Shown here: piece by piece, positions 9,475-16,207 of the stretch | Position numbering within the stretch: the stretch's first letter is position 1 | Layout: every line of letters starts with the position of its first letter | Assembly: GCA_046734795.1 (NCBI GenBank) | Contig: JBKPRX010000174.1 | Location: forward strand, 1-30,962 | Length of the DNA stretch: 30,962 nt | Source: JBKPRX01 sp046734795 | GTDB taxonomy: Bacteria; Actinomycetota; Thermoleophilia; Gaiellales; Gaiellaceae | Direction: 5' to 3' | Notes under the pieces: generated by a model | The model's input: the letters and a program-made list of their open reading frames with translations, nothing else | Told to the model about the DNA's origin: nothing | Databases searched by the model: none | Translations under genes and position numbers: made by a program

Positions 9475-9921
9475 TCAGCTTTGGCCGTAGCCGGTCAGCC
9501 GCCGGCCGGCGCTCGCGCGACGCGATTCGGACCCGCGCGAGAGGACGTTGACGATCCACGTGTTGACGGAGACGGCCTCGCGAGCGGCGGCTTCCTCGAT
9601 CCGGGCCTTGACGCTTTCCGGCAGCCGGAGCGTGATCCGCGCGCTGTACGCCTCGTCGGCGCCACCCGCGGCATCGCCGTCGTCGCGGATGACGACGAGC
9701 CGCGGATCGGCCCCGGCGAGCCGAACTTCGACGTGCGCTCCGTCGAGCTGCTCGGCGAGCTCGAGCGAAGCTTCGGTCAGCGCCTCGAGCAGGCGGCGGC
9801 CGAAAGCCGACTCGAGCGCCACGGCCAGGAGCTGAGCTGCCCGTTCCGTGTTCTCGTCGCCCAGGGTCGCGAGGGCCGCAAGGTCTTCGCGGAGCGCCTG
9901 GACGTATCCGTCGAGCTGCAT
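9475..9921 (-). CDS. Ribbon-helix-helix DNA-binding protein, putative autorepressor
   Basis: A 148-residue protein. Residues 1-85 form a mainly helical, acidic region (LREDLAALATLGDENTERAAQLLAVAL) followed by a strand region LEVRLAG/PRLVVIRDD. Residues about 92-130 are a clear CopG/Arc-like ribbon-helix-helix domain: SARITLRLPESVKARIEEAAAREAVSVNTWIVNVLSRG. The promoter in front of it is packed with TGACATCA repeats, which is how RHH repressors bind (cooperative dimers on tandem half sites), so I infer autoregulation. It leads the operon with a small RHH protein, DUF4097 and an MFS exporter. The start codon lies six bases after a -10-like hexamer, so the message is probably leaderless. Confidence 0.8.
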   Translation of the reverse strand: MQLDGYVQALREDLAALATLGDENTERAAQLLAVALESAFGRRLLEALTEASLELAEQLDGAHVEVRLAGADPRLVVIRDDGDAAGGADEAYSARITLRLPESVKARIEEAAAREAVSVNTWIVNVLSRGSESRRASAGRRLTGYGQS

Positions 9922-9972
9922 GACATCACTATGACATCACACTGATGTCTTGTCAATGTCGAGTTGATGTCA
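9921..9972 (-). promoter_or_regulatory. Promoter with phased TGACATCA operator array
   Basis: Read on the minus strand there is a perfect -35 TTGACA (9956-9951), a 17-base spacer, a -10 CATAGT (9933-9928), six bases and then the ATG at 9921, an apparently leaderless arrangement. TGACATCA occurs at 9921-9928 and 9932-9939 and inverted at 9943-9950 (one mismatch) and 9965-9972. The start-to-start steps are 11, 11 and 22 bases, that is whole helical turns. The copies cover the start codon, the -10 element and the spacer, and flank the -35. This fits binding by the RHH protein encoded just downstream. The last copy overlaps the stop of the upstream Rpf-like gene. Confidence 0.8.
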
Positions 9973-10524
9973 GATGAGACCGCAGAGGCGGGCCGTGTAC
10001 GGCCAAGGCCAAAAGCCGCGTCCGGACCGGCGGGCTTTCTCGGCCACCCAGATCTGCTCCAACGGTGTCCAGTGCTCGGCAGTGCCTTTTCGTCGCAGCA
10101 GGTGAGATCCGTAGTGCCGTTGGAACGTGAGATCCATCTGGAGGCCGCCGTAATACGGGCCGTACGGATCTCTCCAGGACGCCTCGTACCGGTGGATGCA
10201 GAGCCAGTCGCGGAGGTGCGGCGGATGCTGCGCACGCTGGCGCGCGAGGAGCGCGCGGGTGCGCCAGAGGTCGACTGCGCCTTGGGCGTCCTCGATGCTC
10301 AGCTCGGTGAGGACGCGGCCGTGCGTCTTCGCGAGGCGAACGCCCATCAGGCGCTGCCACTGCCACGTCTCGAGCTGGAAGCGACGCACCTTCGAGCTCA
10401 GATACTTCAGGGCCGCGGCGCTCGAGGCCTCCGACGATTCGTCGGCCGCAGGTGTAGACGACGCCGCGACGAGCGCGAGAGCAAACGCGACCAGCATGAG
10501 GACGACCACAGATTTCCGCAGCAA
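9970..10524 (-). CDS. Secreted Rpf-like / lysozyme-fold transglycosylase
   Basis: A 184-residue predicted exported protein. Residues 1-22 form a signal peptide (basic, then VVVLMLVAFALALVAAS). After a Ser/Ala-rich stretch and a helical region, residues about 105-184 form the resuscitation-promoting-factor-like lysozyme domain: WLCIHRYEASW with the catalytic Glu, then GPYYGGLQMDLTFQRHYG, WTPLEQIWVAEKA and GRGFWPWPYTARLCG with the second Cys. This domain cleaves peptidoglycan glycan strands. I took TTG at 10524 because GGGGGG is seven bases upstream; TTG at 10530 is an alternative. Rpf-type enzymes act in growth resumption and cell separation in actinobacteria. Confidence 0.82.
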   Translation of the reverse strand: MLRKSVVVLMLVAFALALVAASSTPAADESSEASSAAALKYLSSKVRRFQLETWQWQRLMGVRLAKTHGRVLTELSIEDAQGAVDLWRTRALLARQRAQHPPHLRDWLCIHRYEASWRDPYGPYYGGLQMDLTFQRHYGSHLLRRKGTAEHWTPLEQIWVAEKARRSGRGFWPWPYTARLCGLI

Positions 10525-10611
10525 GAGCAAACCCCCCGGTTCGCTTACAAGGTCAGTGGCCGGAGGAGCGCAAGGGCCGCAGCGCCGCCTGCCCAGCCAG
10601 CGGGTGTCGTG

Positions 10612-11277
10612 TCAGGGTAGCGGCGTCCGTCTTGCCCGAGCGGGCAACGATAAACCTGACCATGTGGCAGGAGCCACGAAGCCAGCATAGAGGAGTAGCG
10701 CTCCGGCAGCGACGAAAACGGCGAGTCCGGCTGCACCCAGCGCGCCGATCGCCGTGCCCGCGGCGGCGACGGCGATGCCCGCGAGAATCAGCGCGCTGCC
10801 GAGCGGGCGGCGCCGAAATGTCGCCAGTGCGACGGCGACGACGGCGAGCGTTCCGGCCGAATTGGCGACGATCGCCAACACGCGCGCGGGCACAAGAGCG
10901 AGATGGTCCTGCGCGGTCGGCACCGCCGTGCCGGCGAACTCGCCGTGTACGGGCATCGAGATCGCGACTCCGGCGGCGAAGCCCGCGTAGACGAGCGCGA
11001 GCGGCAGCGCGAAGCGCCGGCCGACGAGCGCGAGCGATCCCGCGCCGAGAAGCGCCGCTGTTTCGAGGGCGCCGAAGAGGTAGTAGGCGCGGAAGGCGCG
11101 CACGTCCCAGCCGTGTGCGGTTCCCCAAGCGAGCGCCGCCGCGGCGAGTGCGTACGACGCGAGCCCGGCCGCCCACAGTGCAAGCTCGCTGCGCCGCGAC
11201 TCACGCCAACGCGTGACGAGACGTCCTGCGAGCCGAAGCGCGACAAGCGATGCCGCGAACGCAAGCAGCGCATCCAT
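10612..11277 (-). CDS. Hypothetical multi-spanning membrane protein
   Basis: A 221-residue protein, very rich in Ala, Leu, Gly and Val, with about seven hydrophobic stretches (near 3-18, 31-50, 62-82, 88-107, 131-150, 158-178 and 180-202). One conserved-looking loop, ISMPVHGEFAGTAVP, precedes the fifth segment, and the C-terminus is basic. I recognise no family. It is divergent from the aminotransferase gene with only 41 bases between, and lies 87 bases upstream of the Rpf-like gene on the same strand. No enzyme motif is visible; a sensor, a permease fragment or a cell-envelope helper are all possible. Confidence 0.7.
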   Translation of the reverse strand: MDALLAFAASLVALRLAGRLVTRWRESRRSELALWAAGLASYALAAAALAWGTAHGWDVRAFRAYYLFGALETAALLGAGSLALVGRRFALPLALVYAGFAAGVAISMPVHGEFAGTAVPTAQDHLALVPARVLAIVANSAGTLAVVAVALATFRRRPLGSALILAGIAVAAAGTAIGALGAAGLAVFVAAGALLLYAGFVAPATWSGLSLPARARRTPLP

Positions 11278-11306
11278 TGCGCGAGCGTACTCGCCGTCTT
11301 CGTCGG

Positions 11307-11312
11307 TAGGCT
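11307..11312 (+). promoter_or_regulatory. Candidate -10 element of leaderless aminotransferase gene
   Basis: TAGGCT (TAnnnT pattern) ends exactly seven bases upstream of the ATG at 11319, and no Shine-Dalgarno sequence lies between. The same geometry is seen before the genes starting at 9921 (minus), 20713 and 23315. Confidence 0.5.
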
Positions 11313-11318
11313 CCGCGC

Positions 11319-12470
11319 ATGGCGGCCAAGCGCTATCTCATGACTCCGGGCCCGACGCCCGTGCCGCCACAAGTGCTTGCCGCGATGGCCGAGCCCGTCG
11401 TCCATCACCGCAGCCCCGACTTCCGGCCGGTGTACGAGCGCTGTCTCGCACGCCTGCGCGTGGTCTGCCGGACGGAGAGCGACGTGCTGCTCTTCGGCGC
11501 GTCCGGAACGGGCGCGTTCGAGTCGGCGATTGCAAATCTCGTCTCGCCGGGAAGGACCGAGCGTCATCTCGTCGTTTCGTCCGGCAATTTCGGCGAGCGC
11601 TGGGCCTCGATGCTGAAGACGTACGGCGCAGAGCTCGTGCACCTGCGCCTCGACTGGGGCGAGACGCCCTCGCCCGACGACCTGCGCGCGCAGCTCGAGG
11701 CCTCGGGCGACGTGAAGGCCGTGTACTTCGTCCATTCAGAGACTTCGACCGGCGTCGTCGCCGACGCAGAGGCGCTCGCCGCCGTTGCGAAGGAAGCCGG
11801 CGCGCTCGTCGTCGTCGACGCGGTGTCGAGCCTCGGCGCTGTTCCGCTCGAGACCGACGAGTGGGGGCTCGACGTCGTCGTCTCCGGCTCTCAGAAGGCG
11901 CTGATGACGCCGCCCGGCCTTGGCCTTGCCGCCGTCTCGGAGGCTGCGTTCGCAGCTGTCGGCAATGCGCCCCGCTTCTACTTCGACTGGGAGCGCACTC
12001 GCAAGGCGCAGGCAAAGCTCGACGCGCCGTTCACGCCCGCCGTCTCGCTCGTCGCGGGTATGGACGTCGCACTCGGCCTCTTGCTGGACGAGGGACTCGA
12101 GAGCGCTTTCGACCGCCACGTTCGCCTCGGGCGCGCGTGCCGCGCAGGCGTGAAGGCGATGGGGCTCGAGCTCTTCTCGCCCGACGAGGATCGCTCGGCC
12201 GTCGTCACAGCCGTGCGCGGTCCGGACGGCGCCGACGTCGCCGAGCTCTTGCTCACTCTCCGTGACCGGTTCGGCATCCAACTGATCGGCGGGCAGGGCG
12301 ATCTCAAGGGAAAGATCTTCCGAATCGGCCACATCGGCTACGTCGACGTGTTCGACATCACGACCGCGCTCGCCGCGATCGAGCTCGTGCTTGCTGAGCT
12401 CGGCGCAGACATCGAGCGCGGCGTCGCCGTGACCGCAGCGCTCGAAGCCTTCGAGCACGCGACTATCTGA
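11319..12470 (+). CDS. Class V aminotransferase (alanine-glyoxylate / serine-pyruvate type)
   Basis: A 383-residue PLP enzyme of fold type I. It begins with the family phrase LMTPGPTPVPP, and later has GASGTGAFESAI (cofactor phosphate), HSETSTGVV, VVDAVSSLGAVPL with Asp167 for the pyridine nitrogen, and SGSQKALMTPPGL with the PLP lysine at 193. Family members transfer amino groups between alanine or serine and glyoxylate or pyruvate. Next to serA, with no base between the two genes, it may instead make phosphoserine from phosphohydroxypyruvate, as in archaea and some bacteria that use this family in place of SerC. That role is inferred from position. The start follows a -10-like hexamer without a ribosome binding site. 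Confidence 0.88.
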   Translation: MAAKRYLMTPGPTPVPPQVLAAMAEPVVHHRSPDFRPVYERCLARLRVVCRTESDVLLFGASGTGAFESAIANLVSPGRTERHLVVSSGNFGERWASMLKTYGAELVHLRLDWGETPSPDDLRAQLEASGDVKAVYFVHSETSTGVVADAEALAAVAKEAGALVVVDAVSSLGAVPLETDEWGLDVVVSGSQKALMTPPGLGLAAVSEAAFAAVGNAPRFYFDWERTRKAQAKLDAPFTPAVSLVAGMDVALGLLLDEGLESAFDRHVRLGRACRAGVKAMGLELFSPDEDRSAVVTAVRGPDGADVAELLLTLRDRFGIQLIGGQGDLKGKIFRIGHIGYVDVFDITTALAAIELVLAELGADIERGVAVTAALEAFEHATI

Positions 12471-14051
12471 ATGGACCGTCAGCGCGTCCTCATCCGCGAG
12501 GAGATCGCGGAGCGCGGGATTGCGTTACTCAAGGAACGTTTCGACGTTGTCGTCGACAAGGACTCACCGATCGACGAGATCGTCGGCGAGTTCGACGGCA
12601 TTGTCATTCGATCGGCGACGAAGTTCACCGCTGATGTGATCGAGCGTGCGACGCGACTGAAGGTGATCGGCCGCGCGGGCGTCGGGGTCGACAACGTCGA
12701 CGTCGCTGCGGCGACCCGGCGTGGGATCGTCGTCGCGAATGCGCCGGAGTCGACGGTCGTCTCCGCCGCAGAGCACACGATCGGCTTGCTCGTCGCGCTC
12801 GCGCGCAACATCCCGCAGGCGCACGCGGCGCTCAAGGACGGCCGTTGGGAACGAAGCAAGTGGGGCGGCGTCGAGCTCGCAGAGAAGACGCTCGGCGTCC
12901 TCGGCTTCGGCCGCATCGGCCAGCAAGTCGCACGGCGCGCCGTCGGACTCGGCATGCGCGTGGTCGCGTACGACCCGTACGTCGGAGCAGATCGCTTCCG
13001 CGAGCTCGGTGTCGAGCGCGTCGACACCCCCGCGGACCTCTATGCGGTCGCCGATTTCCTCACGTTGCACTCGCCCTTGACGGACGAGACGCGCCATTCG
13101 ATCGGCGCCGGCGCGTTCGCGCAGATGCGCGAGGGTGTTCGGCTCGTCAACGCCGCACGCGGGGAGCTGATCGACGAGGACGCGCTGCTCGAAGCGCTTC
13201 AGTCGGGCCGGGTCGGCGCCGCCGCGCTCGACGTCTTCTCGGCCGAGCCCTATTCGGGCCCGCTCCTCGAGCACGACAACGTCGTCGTCACACCACATCT
13301 CGCAGCATCGACGGACGAAGCGCAGGACCGCGCGGGCGAGATCATCGCCGAACAAGTCGCGGCGGCTCTCGACGGCGGCCTCGTCTCGAACGCGGTGAAC
13401 ATTCCGGTCGTCGGCCCGGACGATCTCGAGATCCTCGGCCCGTACATTCCGCTCGCCGCAAAGCTCGGCCGTCTCGCACTCGAGCTCTCAGACGGACTCG
13501 CAGAGGAGCTCGTGCTCACGTACTCGGGCGATCTCGCGGCGTACGACACGCGCCTACTGACCGTCGCTGCGTTGAACGGCGCGTTCGAAGGCCGCGGCGA
13601 CCAGCCCGTGAACTACGTGAACGCGCCCGTGATCGCTGCGGAGCGAGGAATGGAAGTGCGCGAAGAGCAACGCCGCACGCGCGGCAACTTCACGAACCTC
13701 GTGCGCGTCGAGGCTCGCCGCGGGAGCGACCGCTACGCCGTGGAAGGAACGACGCTCGGCGACGAGCATCGCCAATGGCTCGTGAGTGCACTTGGCTACG
13801 AGATCGAGATGGAGCTTGCGCCGCTCTTCGTGCTCGCGCGCTACGACGACGTGCCCGGTGTGATCGGCCGAGTCGGCACGCTCTTCGGGCAATCGAAGGT
13901 GAACATCGCGAACATGGCCGTCTCGCGCACACGCCAAGGTGGCAAAGCAGTGATGGCTCTGTCGCTCGATTCACCACCACCCGATGGTTTGGTCGAGACG
14001 CTCGTCGAGGCGGAAGGCCTCGACGAAGCGCGCTTCATCTCGCTCGCGTAA
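12471..14051 (+). CDS. serA: D-3-phosphoglycerate dehydrogenase
   Basis: A 526-residue long-form PGDH that oxidises 3-phosphoglycerate to 3-phosphohydroxypyruvate with NAD, the first step of serine synthesis. The Rossmann motif GFGRIG is at 145-150, and the catalytic residues are Arg230 in NAARGELIDE, Glu259 in DVFSAEP and His276 in TPHLAAST. After the catalytic core an intervening ASB domain (about 318-445) and a C-terminal ACT domain (about 453-526, VPGVIGRVGTLFGQSKVNIANM) follow, the arrangement of the mycobacterial serine-inhibited enzymes. The length fits the 525-530 norm. It starts directly after the stop of the aminotransferase, so the two are coupled. Confidence 0.96.
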   Translation: MDRQRVLIREEIAERGIALLKERFDVVVDKDSPIDEIVGEFDGIVIRSATKFTADVIERATRLKVIGRAGVGVDNVDVAAATRRGIVVANAPESTVVSAAEHTIGLLVALARNIPQAHAALKDGRWERSKWGGVELAEKTLGVLGFGRIGQQVARRAVGLGMRVVAYDPYVGADRFRELGVERVDTPADLYAVADFLTLHSPLTDETRHSIGAGAFAQMREGVRLVNAARGELIDEDALLEALQSGRVGAAALDVFSAEPYSGPLLEHDNVVVTPHLAASTDEAQDRAGEIIAEQVAAALDGGLVSNAVNIPVVGPDDLEILGPYIPLAAKLGRLALELSDGLAEELVLTYSGDLAAYDTRLLTVAALNGAFEGRGDQPVNYVNAPVIAAERGMEVREEQRRTRGNFTNLVRVEARRGSDRYAVEGTTLGDEHRQWLVSALGYEIEMELAPLFVLARYDDVPGVIGRVGTLFGQSKVNIANMAVSRTRQGGKAVMALSLDSPPPDGLVETLVEAEGLDEARFISLA

Positions 14052-14082
14052 CGACACGTCACCCTCCCGTCCGATCGGATGG

Positions 14083-14111
14083 TTGACACGCGTCGCGAGC
14101 AGCGGGAGGAT
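14083..14111 (+). promoter_or_regulatory. Candidate promoter of the copper oxidase cluster
   Basis: A perfect -35 TTGACA (14083-14088) is followed after 17 bases by GAGGAT (14106-14111), a weak -10 with three of six consensus bases. It lies in the 207-base gap between serA and the multicopper oxidase, the only sizeable gap before the cluster, and would give a leader of about 140 bases. An AAGGAGG with ATG follows at 14124-14136. No clear terminator for serA was seen. Confidence 0.45.
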
Positions 14112-14133
14112 CGAACGAAGCGCAAGGAGGAAC

Positions 14134-14334
14134 ATGGAGAGGTTCTCTTCTGCGGCGCGAGCTCGACTCGTTTGCTTCGCCCGGCAACCTCAGGCGACGA
14201 GCGACCCTCTCCCAGCGCGCTCTTTCTCGAACGCCGCTTCGCCTAGAGGGGGATCTCGATGGCAGATGTCGAGTTTTGGATCCAGCTCGAGAACCGAGCT
14301 TGGGACGTCGCGCCGAACAACATCGACCGGCTGA
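14134..14334 (+). CDS. Possible small upstream ORF / leader peptide
   Basis: A 66-codon frame that begins at an ATG three bases after AAGGAGG and runs 76 bases into the multicopper oxidase gene in another frame. The peptide (MERFSSAARARLVCFARQP and on) is Arg/Ser-rich and looks more like an out-of-frame shadow after residue 40. The unusually strong binding site in an otherwise empty gap is the only reason to list it. It could be a leader peptide that affects translation of the oxidase, a gene remnant, or chance. Confidence 0.25.
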   Translation: MERFSSAARARLVCFARQPQATSDPLPARSFSNAASPRGGSRWQMSSFGSSSRTELGTSRRTTSTG

Positions 14335-16127
14335 CCGGTCGCACGATGGCGCAGCTTCCGGGCGGTACCGCCCCGGTTGCGAAGACGATTGCGTCGCCGG
14401 AGACAGGCGTCACGCGAACGCGCACGATGTTCAAGCCGCTCGGCGAGGACGCGCTGATCTTGCGCCGCTACACGCCGAACTGGGCTGCGCCCGACGACCG
14501 CAAGGTCAATCCGTGGGACATCAACGAACCCGATCCGACGGACAACGGAACCATGGGCACGATCCCCGGGCCGGTGATCGAATGCAAGGTCGGCGATCGC
14601 GTCATCGTCCACTTCCGCAACAAGGACTTCCGCGCGACGAAAGCGCCGAAAGCGCGCGCGCACAGCTTGCATCCGCACGGCTTCGTCTTCGACCCGAAGT
14701 ACGACGGCGCGTTTCCACTGGCGCCGCCGGACCCGACCCAGCCGGTGGGCGGCGAGGCGGCGCTCTGGGCGCAGGTCGGCGTCACCGGCAACAAGAAAGC
14801 CGACCGCGTGCCGCCCGGCGGAACGTTCACGTACTTCTGGAACACGTTCCGCTGGCCGACGACCGCGGGCGTGTGGCTCTACCACGATCACTCGTTCTGC
14901 GACATGGAGAACGTGATGCTCGGGGCGATCGGGATCATCGTCATCCATAACGAGCAGGACCCCGACGACGTGATCCAGCAAGACCTGCCGGGCGGCCAAC
15001 CGAACGGCAGCCTCTTCAGGTTCCGCTGCTTCCCGTTCCCGCTCGAAAAGACGCCGTTGCTGCCGCACGACTTCGAGGGGCTCGGCCTCGCGCACGTCGA
15101 TCCCATGGAGCTCGAGAACGTCGAGCACATGGCGATGGACATGACGGGCGACAAGGCGCCGAAGGACGAGAAGGACGAGAAAGACGAGAAGAAGGACCGC
15201 CCTGCGGCCAAGGGCAAGGCCGCGAAGGTGGACAAGGAAGCGCCTGTGTTCGAGCGTGCGATCCGTCGCGGCGACATGATCCTCGAGCTCGACGCGAAGC
15301 TCGACGTGATCGCGCGCTTCTGCCTGCGGTTCTACGTCGAGCCGCCGAAGAACGCGCTGTACCTCCAGCTCTACCACGAGATGTCAGGCAGCGGCATGAC
15401 GATCAACGGCCGCAAGTACCTCGGCAACACGCCGACGTTGCTCGCGGGACTGCAGTCGAAGATGAAGTTCGGCGTCGTCGGGATGAACGACCTGATGTTC
15501 CACACCTTCCATTTGCACGGACACCGCTGGACGATCCCGGGGCCGGACGGAAACAACCCGGGCGCGATCCAAGGGAGCCCGCAGGTCACGGCTGTGTCGC
15601 AGTTCGAGGACACGCGCATCTTCGGTCCCGCGAACTCGTTCGGCTTCACGATCAACCAGGGCTCATTCATGGGCTCGCTGAGGCCGCCCGACGCGACGTC
15701 GCTCGGCGAGTGGCACATGCACTGCCATGTCCTCAATCACATGGACGACGGGATGATGGGCTCGCTCCTGATCGTGCAGGGCGGCCAGCTCGCGTTCGGA
15801 CTTCCGCGCGGCGAGCCGTGCCCAGAGGAAGCGGTTCCGGCCACGGTCGTGGTGAAGAACTTCGCGTTCACGCCGAACTTCATCGAGGTCCCGTCCGGCG
15901 GGACGCTGACGTTCGACTTCGAGGAGACGCCACACACCGTCAAGACGACGTCGACGACGATGGGCGCACCGGGGATCACGATCAACAACGGCGGCGGTGA
16001 CTTCGACGCCGTGTCACCTGTGCCGAAGTCGGTGCCAGTGACGATCAACGGCATGGCGGGCGCCGAGATCAACTACGAGTGCGGCATCCACGGTGCAGCG
16101 ATGCCCGGGAAGATCAAGATCGTCTGA
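14259..16127 (+). CDS. Multicopper oxidase with C-terminal cupredoxin domain
   Basis: A 622-residue enzyme with all four copper signatures: HSLHPHG (His138, His140), WLYHDHS (His209, His211), HTFHLHGH (His415, His418, His420) and EWHMHCHVLNHMDDGMMG (His486, His488, type 1 Cys489, His490, His494). Residues about 525-622 add a separate plastocyanin-like domain with its own blue-copper ligands His559, Cys608, His611 and Met615. Multicopper oxidases take electrons from phenols, metals or polymers and reduce O2 to water. A highly charged linker rich in DEK repeats lies at 298-328 between cupredoxin domains. No signal peptide or Tat motif is visible at MADVEFWIQL, which is unusual for this family. 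AGAGGGGGA precedes the ATG. It opens the copper oxidase cluster. Confidence 0.93.
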   Translation: MADVEFWIQLENRAWDVAPNNIDRLTGRTMAQLPGGTAPVAKTIASPETGVTRTRTMFKPLGEDALILRRYTPNWAAPDDRKVNPWDINEPDPTDNGTMGTIPGPVIECKVGDRVIVHFRNKDFRATKAPKARAHSLHPHGFVFDPKYDGAFPLAPPDPTQPVGGEAALWAQVGVTGNKKADRVPPGGTFTYFWNTFRWPTTAGVWLYHDHSFCDMENVMLGAIGIIVIHNEQDPDDVIQQDLPGGQPNGSLFRFRCFPFPLEKTPLLPHDFEGLGLAHVDPMELENVEHMAMDMTGDKAPKDEKDEKDEKKDRPAAKGKAAKVDKEAPVFERAIRRGDMILELDAKLDVIARFCLRFYVEPPKNALYLQLYHEMSGSGMTINGRKYLGNTPTLLAGLQSKMKFGVVGMNDLMFHTFHLHGHRWTIPGPDGNNPGAIQGSPQVTAVSQFEDTRIFGPANSFGFTINQGSFMGSLRPPDATSLGEWHMHCHVLNHMDDGMMGSLLIVQGGQLAFGLPRGEPCPEEAVPATVVVKNFAFTPNFIEVPSGGTLTFDFEETPHTVKTTSTTMGAPGITINNGGGDFDAVSPVPKSVPVTINGMAGAEINYECGIHGAAMPGKIKIV

Positions 16128-16207
16128 GTCGAGAGGAGGCCGGGTCAGAACAAAGCGCGCTGCGGCGTCATGCAGTTGTCATCGCCAAAGAGAAGGGGGC
16201 GCCGTCC

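Noticed and set aside
9269..9921. A toxin-antitoxin module
   Set aside because: Two RHH proteins are present, but neither neighbour resembles a known toxin; DUF4097 and MFS follow instead.
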